64,000 nt of DNA from Bacillota bacterium (lineage in GTDB: Bacteria; Bacillota; Limnochordia; Darwinibacteriales; DTU012), in the NCBI GenBank assembly GCA_012840925.1, contig DUVS01000008.1, positions 22,155-86,154 of the forward strand. Reading direction: 5' to 3'. Both the position numbers and the translations under genes were made by a program. The notes under the pieces are model-generated. The model ran no database searches. It saw only the letters and a list, made by a program, of their open reading frames with translations, and was not told the DNA's origin. Each line of letters begins with the position of its first letter. The first letter of the stretch is position 1. This document shows positions 17,167 to 25,743 of this stretch, one piece after another.

Positions 17167-18131
17167 TTTTTTACACCTCGCAATCGGTCGGCCTGTTCTT
17201 CAGGGCTCATGTCGGTAATGAACGTACCGGCACCGGATTCGACACCGGCCAGATACTTCAGTTTGGTCTCGGTACGGTTAAACGGGTAGAATTCAAAGTG
17301 AAAATGATACTCGGGATAATCGCCCTTGGTTGGGGTTTGATGTAATACCATAATGTACGGAAGGGTAAAGCCGAACAGCTGATCGTACCGGGTAATAAGT
17401 TCTTTGAGCAGATACGCCAGATCAGTCCTTTCTTGATCGGTCAAATCAGGCAGTGAACCAACATGGCGTTTGGCAATCAGATGGACTTCATATGGAAAAC
17501 GGGCATAAAAGGGTACCAGCGCCGTAAAAGAGTCGTTGTCACAGACGATTCTCACCTGGTCGGCATACTCCCGTTTGAGAATATCGCAGTAAAGGCAAGT
17601 GCCATGCTTGGCATAGTGCTGTTTTGCCGCAGTAAGCTCTTGTTTTGGTATTGGTGGAATAAAAGGAAGAGCATAAATCTGTCCATGGGGGTGGTGTAAG
17701 GTTACACCCACCGCTTCGCCGCGGTTCTCGAAAATAAAGACATACTCGATACCCGGTTTGGATCCCAGTTCCTGGTAGCGATCTGTCCAGACTTGAATCA
17801 GGTTATGAATATGCCCGGCGGTAGCTTCGCCCAAGGTCATGTGATGGTTGGGAGAATAACAAATGACTTCGCAAATACCCTCTGCTGGAGCAACCGGATA
17901 TAAATCGGAGGATGCTACATCCATTCCCGGCGGCGGTGTCTTCAAAGAAGGAAATTTGTTTTCAAATACCACAATCTCATAATCCTCAGCAGGGATTTCA
18001 GTTGGAAACGCACCAGGCCTGGTCGGACACAGGGGACAAAACTCTTTCGGTGGTTTAAAGGTTCGATGCTGACGATGGGTGGCAACAATTACCCATTGCA
18101 TCAGTTGAGGATTCCAGCGCAGTTCAGACAT
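17163..18131 (-). CDS. galT: Galactose-1-phosphate uridylyltransferase
   Basis: GalT exchanges UMP between UDP-glucose and galactose-1-phosphate through a covalent histidine intermediate. The 322-residue protein has the catalytic HPHGQ at 147-151 (His149 is the nucleophile), a Zn-type C-x2-C (FCPLC, 32-35), and the later HxHxxFxP-like YHFHFEFYP. Its Shine-Dalgarno (AAAGGAGAAA) lies within the last codons of the 30-codon ORF just upstream, so it is probably coupled to it. galK follows with a 4-bp overlap. Confidence 0.96.
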   Translation of the reverse strand: MSELRWNPQLMQWVIVATHRQHRTFKPPKEFCPLCPTRPGAFPTEIPAEDYEIVVFENKFPSLKTPPPGMDVASSDLYPVAPAEGICEVICYSPNHHMTLGEATAGHIHNLIQVWTDRYQELGSKPGIEYVFIFENRGEAVGVTLHHPHGQIYALPFIPPIPKQELTAAKQHYAKHGTCLYCDILKREYADQVRIVCDNDSFTALVPFYARFPYEVHLIAKRHVGSLPDLTDQERTDLAYLLKELITRYDQLFGFTLPYIMVLHQTPTKGDYPEYHFHFEFYPFNRTETKLKYLAGVESGAGTFITDMSPEEQADRLRGVKK

Positions 18132-18134
18132 GGT

Positions 18135-18227
18135 TTATTTCTCCTTTTTCTTGGTAAAAGTATAGAAGATAATGTAACGGCCATCTTCTTTTTTCTTGAC
18201 GGTCTTCTGCATTTTTGTCTTTTTCAT
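18135..18227 (-). CDS. 30-residue lysine-rich leader ORF of the gal operon
   Basis: This short ORF is read in the galT direction. It encodes 30 residues starting MKKTKMQKTVKKKEDGR and continuing YIIFYTFTKKKEK. Half the residues are Lys, Thr or Glu, around a small aromatic core (YIIFYTF). It has a strong AGGGGG at 8-nt spacing. It ends 3 bp before the galT ATG and contains the galT Shine-Dalgarno. It could be a true small protein (the beta-strand-like core with charged ends looks folded) or a coupling leader peptide. I do not recognise a named family. Confidence 0.6.
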   Translation of the reverse strand: MKKTKMQKTVKKKEDGRYIIFYTFTKKKEK

Positions 18228-18452
18228 TTGCTAGCCCCCTTTACTTCGCATGTCTTAACTTAAGTTCAGGATTGCGATCAGCTTGAGGTGATATTTTTAG
18301 CTTTCTTCTACATAGTATTTAGTGGTTCCTTCAAGAAAATGCCAACAACTAACAGGAGCAGAGCGTGTCAAATCCGAATAATGCTAGAGGTACACAAATA
18401 GCGGGAATGAAACGAAACAGGTATTCAGTGAAGTGTAGAGGGAGGATAATTG

Positions 18453-19541
18453 ATGTCTAGGTTGCGTGTAGGGGTTATTTTCGGCGGCCGGTCCGGAGAA
18501 CATGAGGTTTCATTGATGTCTGCAAAGTCCGTGATCTCTGCCCTTGATCCCCAAAAATATGAAATCATACCCCTGGCCATTGATCAAAGTGGCAGATGGC
18601 TCCTGCCCAATGAAGCGGTTAAAGTGCTCGATGCAGCAGTGGTGCCAAAGTTGTCAGTTGACAACCCTGTGATGGAATCCGGGCAGCTGCCTTTGGTTCC
18701 CGATCCTAATGCCAAGACACCTTTTTTGGATGTGATCTTTCCTGTCCTCCACGGCCCCCATGGTGAAGACGGGACAATCCAGGGGCTGTTGGAGCTGGCC
18801 AATATTGCTTATGTGGGAGCCGGCGTGTTGGGTTCGGCCGTTTCCATGGATAAAGCTATGATGCGCACAGTCTTTGCCCAGGCGGGTCTGCCTGTGGTTA
18901 AATGGGAGACAATTATTCGCAGTCACTGGGAACGGGATCCAAACCAGATCATTGCCCTGATCGAAACGGAAATTGGTTATCCGTGCTTTGTCAAACCGGC
19001 CAATCTCGGTTCCAGTGTGGGTATCACTAAAGCACGCAGCCGTGAGCAGCTCATCGAGGCTGTCACCTTGGCCTGTGAATTTGATCGCCGGGTGGTTGTG
19101 GAGGAGGCGCTGAACAGGCCCCGGGAAATCGAGTGCAGTGTACTGGGGAATGATGATCCCATCGTATCGGTCCCTGGAGAAATAATTCCCGGGAATGAGT
19201 TTTATGATTATGAAGATAAATACATCAACGACAGATCACAGCTGGTTATTCCAGCCGAAGTCACCCCCGAGCAAAGACGGCTGCTGGAAGAGTGTTCCAT
19301 TAAGGCTTTCAAGGCGGTAGACTGCGCTGGTATGGCGAGGGTGGATTTCTTCATTACCGAGTATCAAGAAGTGATTATCAATGAAATCAACACTATTCCA
19401 GGTTTTACCAGGATTTCGATGTATCCGAAACTGTGGGAGGCATCAGGGATTGGCTACCGTGAGCTTTTGGATCGCCTGATCGAACTAGCCCTGGAGCGCC
19501 ACGAAGATCGAAAACGCCGGCGCATTTCATTCAAGCCTTGA
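18453..19541 (+). CDS. ddl: D-alanine--D-alanine ligase
   Basis: Ddl joins two D-alanines with ATP for the peptidoglycan stem. The 362-residue protein carries the N-terminal [33 protein letters not shown], the ATP-grasp lysine region [17 protein letters not shown], and the metal site ARVDFFI...[11 protein letters not shown]. The start is ATG 18453 after GGAGGATAATTG. The gene is divergent from the gal operon. Its last 11 bp overlap the 3' end of the FemAB-like gene on the other strand. The 225-bp upstream spacer contains a small AACTTAAGTT palindrome but no promoter I can call with confidence. Confidence 0.97.
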   Translation: MSRLRVGVIFGGRSGEHEVSLMSAKSVISALDPQKYEIIPLAIDQSGRWLLPNEAVKVLDAAVVPKLSVDNPVMESGQLPLVPDPNAKTPFLDVIFPVLHGPHGEDGTIQGLLELANIAYVGAGVLGSAVSMDKAMMRTVFAQAGLPVVKWETIIRSHWERDPNQIIALIETEIGYPCFVKPANLGSSVGITKARSREQLIEAVTLACEFDRRVVVEEALNRPREIECSVLGNDDPIVSVPGEIIPGNEFYDYEDKYINDRSQLVIPAEVTPEQRRLLEECSIKAFKAVDCAGMARVDFFITEYQEVIINEINTIPGFTRISMYPKLWEASGIGYRELLDRLIELALERHEDRKRRRISFKP

Positions 19542-20538
19542 CCGACCAGTTGTAAATTGGATAGAGGACATTCCAGAGCCGGTACTGCCAAGGCCGGTAG
19601 ATTAAATCAAACTCACCCAGATAGGTGTAGGGTTCGACCGGGAAACTGAACAGACGAGTATCTAAACTCGTCTGTTTGGTTGTTAGCAGCGTATCGATGA
19701 TCTCGTAATTTTTGTAGCCTGCTTTAGCGGCCCACTCCATGATTGCCAGGTGCAAAAAAGACTCGGGATACAAACCCAGGTGACGCTGCCGGTAAACAGT
19801 ATACAGGCTGTAGCAAGTACTGCCGAAGGTGATCAAGAGGCTGGTGCCGATGACATAGTTTTTTTGCTTGACTAGAAAGAGGTACACCCCATATTCCTGC
19901 AGTAAATCCCACATCCGCTGGTAATAACTGAAGGTCCGGACTTTGATTTCTGTAAGCTCACTGTACTCCAACAGCAGCGCATAAAAGATTTTCAGTCTAT
20001 CCATGGACGAGCTCCATTCCACGCTGAGTCTGTTGGCTTTGCCCACATTCTTGATTAACGTAATGTGGGATCGGTTCTGGTAAGGCAGGTGAATCCGGTA
20101 AACCTGGGTCAACTGAAGGCTTTTCTGGGGATGAACCTTATCGACCTGCTTGAAGCCTAGTTGAAGCAATTTTTGGTGAGCCCGGCTTGCCAGCCGGGGC
20201 AGCGCCGGGTCAATCTTGAGAAAGACGGCATTGACAGATTGGGCAAGGGCTGAGATTTTCCCGAAGAGGAACTCAAGCAGACGGTCATCATCAAAGTACA
20301 TTACCGGGCCCCGGGGAGCATAAAGCAAGGAATAGTCATTGTACAACTGATGATTCAGCAAAGTAACTGCGGCAACAACGCGGACCTTTTCGTACACGAT
20401 CAGCCGCAGCGGCTGCCAGCCAAAAGTCTTTTTCAGTTCTCCCCAGGGATAGGATTGAAACAGGTGGCCGTAAGGATGGGTTAAAATGTGGTTGTCGTAA
20501 TCGTGATCCTGTTGGTCTATAATCCTGCAGGTAAACAT
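19531..20538 (-). CDS. FemAB-type peptidoglycan interpeptide bridge transferase
   Basis: The 335-residue protein matches the FemAB/FmhB-like aminoacyltransferase family (duplicated GNAT-like fold). These enzymes add amino acids from charged tRNA to the lysine side chain of lipid II. Visible landmarks are HLFQSYPWGELKKTFGWQPLRL near the N-terminus, YAPRGPV, and a basic helical region (about 165-190). YPESFLHLAIMEWAAKAGYKNYEI follows near the C-terminus. The frame is open upstream, but ATG 20538 has a strong GGGGAGGAGG. The gene faces ddl tail-to-tail with an 11-bp overlap. The amino acid it transfers cannot be predicted. Confidence 0.85.
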   Translation of the reverse strand: MFTCRIIDQQDHDYDNHILTHPYGHLFQSYPWGELKKTFGWQPLRLIVYEKVRVVAAVTLLNHQLYNDYSLLYAPRGPVMYFDDDRLLEFLFGKISALAQSVNAVFLKIDPALPRLASRAHQKLLQLGFKQVDKVHPQKSLQLTQVYRIHLPYQNRSHITLIKNVGKANRLSVEWSSSMDRLKIFYALLLEYSELTEIKVRTFSYYQRMWDLLQEYGVYLFLVKQKNYVIGTSLLITFGSTCYSLYTVYRQRHLGLYPESFLHLAIMEWAAKAGYKNYEIIDTLLTTKQTSLDTRLFSFPVEPYTYLGEFDLIYRPWQYRLWNVLYPIYNWSVKA

Positions 20539-20616
20539 ATTCCCGCCTCCTCCCCACATTTTATGCAACAGGAATTGAGCAGGCTAATGTGGTATTAGTA
20601 TCCAGGAGGATTCACC

Positions 20617-22503
20617 ATGCAAATCAACAATCTGACCAAGTATTACGGCGATCAGCTGGTGTTTACTGAACTTACGGCAACAATCAACCCAGGGGACCAT
20701 ATTGGCCTGGTGGGAGCTAACGGAGTAGGGAAGACTACTCTGCTTAGGATCTTGACTGGTGAGATACTCCATGACGATGGTGAAATCATAAAACCGCCAA
20801 ATTACCGCATTGGTTATCTGCAGCAGCTTCTGCCGGATGCGGATCTGACGCTAAAACAGTATTTAACGCAGCCTTTTGCTGGATTAATGGAAGTGCAGAG
20901 GCAGATGCGGTGGTTGGAGCAGGAAATGGCAAAGGCCAGCGCTGAACAGGTTTTTGCTGAGCTTGAAGCTACTATGAGCCAGTATGCTGATTTGCAGCAG
21001 CGGTGGGAAACAGAAGGCGGTTATACATACCATGCTCAGATTAACAGTGTGGTTTTGGGATTAGGTTTGACCCTTGAAGATCTGGTCAAACCGTTAACAG
21101 CCTTAAGCGGCGGCCAACGAGTCAGGGCACAGCTGGCGCGGTTACTGTTAGAAGCTCCGGATCTGCTGCTTTTGGATGAACCTTCAAACCATTTAGATTT
21201 AGAGGCCTTGGAATGGCTGGAAGAATTCCTGCAAAGATACCCGAAAGCAATAGTCGTCGTATCCCACGACCGCTATTTCCTGGATCGGTTTGCCACCAGG
21301 ATCTGGGAATTGGCCGATCATCGTCTTTATCAGTTTAGAGGCAACTTCGCGGCTTATCAAATCCAGCGCGAAGAACGGATAGCCCAGGCCCGCAAACAGG
21401 CGCAGAAACAGCAGGAGGAGATTGACAAAATCCAAGCGTTTATCAGCAAGTTTGGCGCCGGGACCCGGGCGGCTCAGGCAAAAAGCCGGGCTAAAAAGCT
21501 GGACAAACTGGAGCCCGTTGTGCTAAGCCAGGAACCTGAAAACATGGAGTTCAAGTTCAGGCCAAAGCGCAAAAGCGGTGTTAAGGTGGTGGAGTTCAGC
21601 GACATCACGAAGGAGTACGATCGGGTAGTTCTCGATCGGGTATGCGGCTGCATCAGGCGAGGGGATCGGACCGCCTTGCTTGGAGCCAATGGTTCAGGTA
21701 AATCAACCTTGTTGAAGATCCTTGCCGGGCGCCTTGACTGCACCGGTGAGATCAAATGGGGTGTCAATGTAGATGTGGGGTATTTTGACCAGGAAATGGA
21801 GTTTGAACACAACGAGACGGTCCTCCATGAGCTCTATTTAACGTATGATCTAGACTATGGCCAGCTGCGCAGCGTCTTGGCACGATTCTTATTCAGAGGA
21901 GAACAAGTGTTTCAACCTGTGAGCGTGCTGAGCGGAGGTGAACGCAACCGGCTTCTGCTTGCTAAACTGTTTCTCGCCGCACCAAACTTCTTGCTGCTGG
22001 ACGAACCTACCAATCACTTGGATATATACGCCCGCACAGCACTGGCCCAATCCCTCAGTGAATTTACCGGAACAATGCTCTTTGTGACTCATGATCGTTA
22101 TTTGGTTGATTTATTGGCTACTAAAATCTGGATCCTGGACGGGGGTCAGATCACCGAGTTTGCAGGTAATTACTCACAATATCGTGAATACTTAAGAGCC
22201 CGGAAGATTCAAGGCCAAAAACTGGATCAAAAGGCCGAAAAATCGCTAAAACCTAAAGTTGAATCCCGAAAAAAGGATCCGGAGTTGCAGAAGCGGCAGC
22301 AGCAGCTGGAATTGGAGATCATCAGCTGTGAAGAGAAAAAAGAGGAACTGGAAACGCTGCTGTCCCAGCCGGAGCTGTATCAGGATCCTGAGAGAATAAA
22401 GCAGATCAACCAGGACTATCAGGCGTTGACTGCAAGGCTTGAAGCTTATTACCAACAATGGGAATTGCTTGTTGATGCAATTCAAACGAAGGATGATGGG
22501 TAA
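20617..22503 (+). CDS. ABC-F family ATPase (ribosome-associated)
   Basis: This cytosolic protein has two ABC cassettes and no membrane part, the form of ABC-F translation factors. The 628-residue sequence has Walker A GANGVGKTT and signature LSGGQRVRAQLARLL with LLLLDEPSNHLD in domain 1. Domain 2 has Walker A GANGSGKST and LSGGERNRLLLAKLF with LLLDEPTNHLD. A basic inter-domain linker (about 245-300) is typical. A C-terminal coiled-coil extension (about 535-620, K/E/Q-rich) resembles Uup or YfmR types. A strong AGGAGG precedes the ATG. The TAATG overlap couples it to the DnaD-like gene. Confidence 0.93.
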   Translation: MQINNLTKYYGDQLVFTELTATINPGDHIGLVGANGVGKTTLLRILTGEILHDDGEIIKPPNYRIGYLQQLLPDADLTLKQYLTQPFAGLMEVQRQMRWLEQEMAKASAEQVFAELEATMSQYADLQQRWETEGGYTYHAQINSVVLGLGLTLEDLVKPLTALSGGQRVRAQLARLLLEAPDLLLLDEPSNHLDLEALEWLEEFLQRYPKAIVVVSHDRYFLDRFATRIWELADHRLYQFRGNFAAYQIQREERIAQARKQAQKQQEEIDKIQAFISKFGAGTRAAQAKSRAKKLDKLEPVVLSQEPENMEFKFRPKRKSGVKVVEFSDITKEYDRVVLDRVCGCIRRGDRTALLGANGSGKSTLLKILAGRLDCTGEIKWGVNVDVGYFDQEMEFEHNETVLHELYLTYDLDYGQLRSVLARFLFRGEQVFQPVSVLSGGERNRLLLAKLFLAAPNFLLLDEPTNHLDIYARTALAQSLSEFTGTMLFVTHDRYLVDLLATKIWILDGGQITEFAGNYSQYREYLRARKIQGQKLDQKAEKSLKPKVESRKKDPELQKRQQQLELEIISCEEKKEELETLLSQPELYQDPERIKQINQDYQALTARLEAYYQQWELLVDAIQTKDDG

Positions 22504-23171
22504 TGTCATCGCGTTCAGATAGTTTTATCATCAAAGGCTTGGAAAAACAGCCGCTGCAGATACCGGTAGAGCTGCTGATTGCCCAAAAAGCCCTGGGAAT
22601 AACGGCCGTGATGGTCTGGATCAACATGGCCATGTTTGAGCAGCAGCACCAACCGGTGAACGTTGCCCTGATCAGCGAGGCCATGAATATCAGTGGAGCG
22701 GAAGTCAATAAAGCTTTAGCCTGTTTGGCGGACCACGGATGGATTGTTGACGAAGGCAGTGAAATTAGATTGGCCATTCCTGAACTGAAACCAGTTGATC
22801 CCGATGTGGAATTGTTGGATCCACTGCAGAAGGGATTTGAGTGGTTGATCAACTTCTGGACCAACCGAGTGGGAGTACCCACCCCCGAAGATATGCAAAA
22901 ATTAATGTTTTGGGTGGAACAAAAAGGGATGTCCCATGAGGTCATAGCCGTGGCTATTGAAGAAATGTGCAATTCCATCGACAACCCCCACATGGGATAT
23001 CTGGAAGGAATACTGCGGCATTGGATTATGGAAGGAGTCACTACCTATCAGCAGCTGCTTGATAAACCTTATTTGGCCAAAGTATTGAATCAATCCCGTT
23101 TAGAGTCACAAATCCATCCTGAGTCAGAACGAAAGTGGAAGGAGTTATTCCCCGATGAGTTCGATTCCTAA
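22503..23171 (+). CDS. DnaD-domain protein, probable helicase-loading factor
   Basis: The 222-residue protein has a winged-helix-like N-terminal region (about 20-100, LISEAMNISGAEVNKALACLADHGWI). The C-terminal part, about 110-185, resembles the DnaB/DnaD replication-initiation domain, with WVEQKGMSHEVIAVAIEEM and the characteristic YLEGILRHWIMEGVTT. The last 17 bp overlap the start of the replicative helicase gene. This strongly suggests that it works with that helicase as primosome or loading protein. It also overlaps the ABC-F gene by one base (TAATG). Confidence 0.88.
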   Translation: MSSRSDSFIIKGLEKQPLQIPVELLIAQKALGITAVMVWINMAMFEQQHQPVNVALISEAMNISGAEVNKALACLADHGWIVDEGSEIRLAIPELKPVDPDVELLDPLQKGFEWLINFWTNRVGVPTPEDMQKLMFWVEQKGMSHEVIAVAIEEMCNSIDNPHMGYLEGILRHWIMEGVTTYQQLLDKPYLAKVLNQSRLESQIHPESERKWKELFPDEFDS

Positions 23172-24534
23172 GTCAGTAGCGGCATTGCCAGTGGACATTG
23201 AAGCTGAAAAGCGAGTATTGGGCATTCTGGTCAAGTATCCGCAAGAGATTGACAATGTTGTGGAGAAACTGCGCCCTGAGCATTTTTACTATCCCGAACA
23301 CCGTAAGATCTATGAAACGATCTGGAGTCTATATACAGAATCCGGCCGCATTTCCTACACCCAAATCTACAATCAATTACGGAAAACCAAGGCTGTGGCC
23401 AATCCTGCGGAAGTATTGATGGGGTTAACAGAGGCCATAGTGGCCATCAGCGAGCTGGAGCCCAGTGTGGAAGTGCTGCGGCTGAAAGCTGGCTTGAGGC
23501 GGATCATGGAGGCATCCTGGGCGATTGAAAGCCTGGTGATCAATGAAGAAGGGCAGGATTTGGCGGAGATTCAAGCCCGGGCTCAAGAGCTGATTTTTGC
23601 AGCAACCGAATCCATGCTTGATGGCGAATCTGATGCTAAATCTTTGTTGGAGGTACTCAACAAATGCTATCTGAAACTGGTGGAGAGGCGTCAAGGTCTG
23701 GAGAACGCATACGGCCTTTCGGTGCGGTTTCCTTCCGTTGATGCCATGACTACCGGGTTCAAGAAAAAGGATTTGATCATCCTGGCTGCAAGGCCCAGCA
23801 TGGGGAAAACTGCCTTTGCCTTAAACATGGTTGTCAATGTTGCCAAGCGCAATATCCCCACCTTGATTTTCAGCCTGGAGATGGATGATGAACAGATTGG
23901 CGATCGGATTGTCTTGTCTGAGTTTTTTCGCTACAAAGAAGAGGGAGATTTTGAGATTACAGCAGCTGAGTATCAAACCCGCCTCAGTGATCAACAATTT
24001 GTCCGGGCTCAAAGTGTGTTTAACGAGCTGTATCAGCTGCCCGTCACCATTGTAGACCGAAGAGGTTTGACCTGTGCTGAAATCAGAGCCATGGCCCGTA
24101 AGGTTAAGGCCAACCAGCCGGATTTGGGCTTGATTGTCATTGACTACCTGCAGTTGATTCGGCCGCCAAGCCACAGTTCGGGGCGGAACTGGGCACTGGT
24201 AGTAGGCGAGATGGTGCGGGAACTGCGGGATTTAGCCGGGGAACTGGATGTGCCTATTATCCTGATCTCACAGCTGAACCGGGGAGTTGAGAGTCGTATC
24301 GACAAACGACCCTTGATGTCAGACCTCCGGGATTCCGGCAATATTGAGGAATTTGCAGATGTTGTGATGTTCTTGTACCGCCATGACTATTATCATCCGG
24401 AAGAAGCGGCAGCTGAAGGTACTCAAGGTGAAGTGGAAATCATTTTCGCCAAGCAGAGAAAAGGGCCAACCGGGACGGTGAAACTGAAGTTCGTTAAGGA
24501 GTACACACGCTTTATTGATGAATATGTACAGTAG
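23155..24534 (+). CDS. dnaB: Replicative DNA helicase (DnaB type; dnaC in B. subtilis naming)
   Basis: This is the hexameric fork helicase. The 459-residue protein has the N-terminal DnaB helical domain (VDIEAEKRVLGILV through about residue 110) and a linker helix. The RecA-like motor has Walker A ARPSMGKT, Walker B GLIVIDYLQLI, the ISQLNRGVESR motif, and the SDLRDSGNIEEFADVVMFLYR finish. It is full length without an intein. It is not adjacent to rplI as in many Firmicutes: about 10 kb carrying lonC, aroE, gal, ddl, femAB-like, ABC-F and DnaD genes separates them. Confidence 0.96.
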   Translation: MSSIPKSVAALPVDIEAEKRVLGILVKYPQEIDNVVEKLRPEHFYYPEHRKIYETIWSLYTESGRISYTQIYNQLRKTKAVANPAEVLMGLTEAIVAISELEPSVEVLRLKAGLRRIMEASWAIESLVINEEGQDLAEIQARAQELIFAATESMLDGESDAKSLLEVLNKCYLKLVERRQGLENAYGLSVRFPSVDAMTTGFKKKDLIILAARPSMGKTAFALNMVVNVAKRNIPTLIFSLEMDDEQIGDRIVLSEFFRYKEEGDFEITAAEYQTRLSDQQFVRAQSVFNELYQLPVTIVDRRGLTCAEIRAMARKVKANQPDLGLIVIDYLQLIRPPSHSSGRNWALVVGEMVRELRDLAGELDVPIILISQLNRGVESRIDKRPLMSDLRDSGNIEEFADVVMFLYRHDYYHPEEAAAEGTQGEVEIIFAKQRKGPTGTVKLKFVKEYTRFIDEYVQ

Positions 24535-24546
24535 GCGGTGAGAACC

Positions 24547-24765
24547 ATGGGGTTGTTTGAAGAACTGGAGCGGATGCGGTTAAAGTTTATAGCCGTGTGT
24601 GAACAGCTCTTGAGCAAAGGCTTCATTACTGAGGAGCAGTTTGATCAGATACTGGTCCTCTTGGATAACTTGGACGAATATGATCAACAATACATTAATC
24701 AGAAGTTGAACGAACTGACCAACGGCAGATTGGATTTGCTGTTTTGGGAGCAAGATCCGATTTAG
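24547..24765 (+). CDS. Small acidic helical protein of unknown function
   Basis: The ORF encodes about 72 residues from ATG 24547 (ribosome binding site GGCGGTGAG); a GTG nine bases upstream is an alternative. The sequence MGLFEELERMRLKFIAVCEQLL...FDQILVLLDNLDEYDQQYINQKL looks like two or three amphipathic helices. I do not recognise a family. It sits between dnaB and rsmA in the same direction with gaps of 12 and 30 bp, so it is probably co-transcribed with them. A short helical adaptor is possible but unproven. Confidence 0.7.
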   Translation: MGLFEELERMRLKFIAVCEQLLSKGFITEEQFDQILVLLDNLDEYDQQYINQKLNELTNGRLDLLFWEQDPI

Positions 24766-24795
24766 GCCCCAGCCCTGCGGGAAGGAAGTTTTATT

Positions 24796-25668
24796 GTGGA
24801 TTACAATCAACTAGTCAGCCCACGGACAGTAAAAGCTTTGATGCAGCAATATCAGATTCGCTTCAAAAAGCGTTTCGGCCAGAACTTTCTTGTGGACCGC
24901 AACATCCTGCAGAAAATTGTGGCCAGCGCCGGGCTGCAGCCAGATCAGTTTGTATTGGAAATCGGAACGGGATTGGGTACATTAACCTATGCCTTGGCCC
25001 AAAAGTGCCGGCAGGTGATCACCATTGAGATTGATCCTGATTTGGTGACTGTCTTTCAAGAGAATCAAAAGCTGGATAACGTCCGCTTGGTTGCTGGTGA
25101 TGCTCTCAAACTTGATTGGGAACAGCTTTTAAAGGATCAAAGCTGGAACGGAGAGCGGGTGAGCCTGGTAGCAAACCTGCCATATTACCTGACCTCGCCG
25201 CTGTTGATCAAAGCCCTTGAGGGAGACCTCATTTTTGACCCGATTGTGGTGATGGTGCAGAAAGAAGTCGCCGAACGGATTCGGGCCTCCCCCGGGACTA
25301 AGGACTATGGTTTATTGACTCTGGTGATCCAGTATTATGCCGATGTTAAAATCATAGCCAAGGTTCCTAAAACGGTGTTTGTCCCACCTCCCGAGGTAGA
25401 ATCAGCAGTCATCAGATTGAGTCCTCGCCCGCCGCTTTGGCAGGTGGAGCGGGAGTCTCTGTTTGCAGTAATCCGGGCTGCATTTTCCCAGCGGCGCAAG
25501 ACACTGAAAAATACACTGCATGATTTGTGTCAAGACTGGGGTGTCCCGGATCAACAGCTTGACCATATTCTCCATGAACTGAACCTGCCTCCCACAGTCC
25601 GGGGAGAGGCGCTTTCGCTAGATCAGTTTTGTGAGCTGGCCAACAAATTGTTAGCCTGTAAGAAGTAG
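24796..25668 (+). CDS. rsmA: 16S rRNA dimethyladenosine transferase
   Basis: RsmA (KsgA) dimethylates two adjacent adenosines at the 3' end of 16S rRNA. The 290-residue protein has RFKKRFGQNFLVDRNILQKI, the SAM-binding VLEIGTGLGTLT, an acidic IEIDPDL, and the catalytic NLPYYLTSPLL. The C-terminal domain has FSQRRKTLKNTL. The start is GTG 24796 after GGAAGGAAG. It is placed before yabG and veg exactly as in B. subtilis. The strong terminator begins inside its stop region. Confidence 0.97.
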   Translation: MDYNQLVSPRTVKALMQQYQIRFKKRFGQNFLVDRNILQKIVASAGLQPDQFVLEIGTGLGTLTYALAQKCRQVITIEIDPDLVTVFQENQKLDNVRLVAGDALKLDWEQLLKDQSWNGERVSLVANLPYYLTSPLLIKALEGDLIFDPIVVMVQKEVAERIRASPGTKDYGLLTLVIQYYADVKIIAKVPKTVFVPPPEVESAVIRLSPRPPLWQVERESLFAVIRAAFSQRRKTLKNTLHDLCQDWGVPDQQLDHILHELNLPPTVRGEALSLDQFCELANKLLACKK

Positions 25669-25707
25669 TGCTTTCCTATTTTGTGTGAGGAAAGCACTAC
25701 TTTTTTT
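25664..25707 (+). terminator. Strong terminator after rsmA
   Basis: A perfect 14-bp stem agtagtgctttcct/aggaaagcactact (25664-25677 and 25688-25701) with a 10-nt loop is followed by a run of T to 25707. It separates rsmA from yabG. Confidence 0.93.
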
Positions 25708-25743
25708 CAGTTTCATAAACTGTATATCAGCGGAGGTGTCCAC

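Noticed and set aside
22406..23041. Long antisense ORF (211 codons) opposite the DnaD-like gene
   Set aside because: It lies fully over clearly coding genes on the other strand, has no RBS and has a composition typical of shadow frames.
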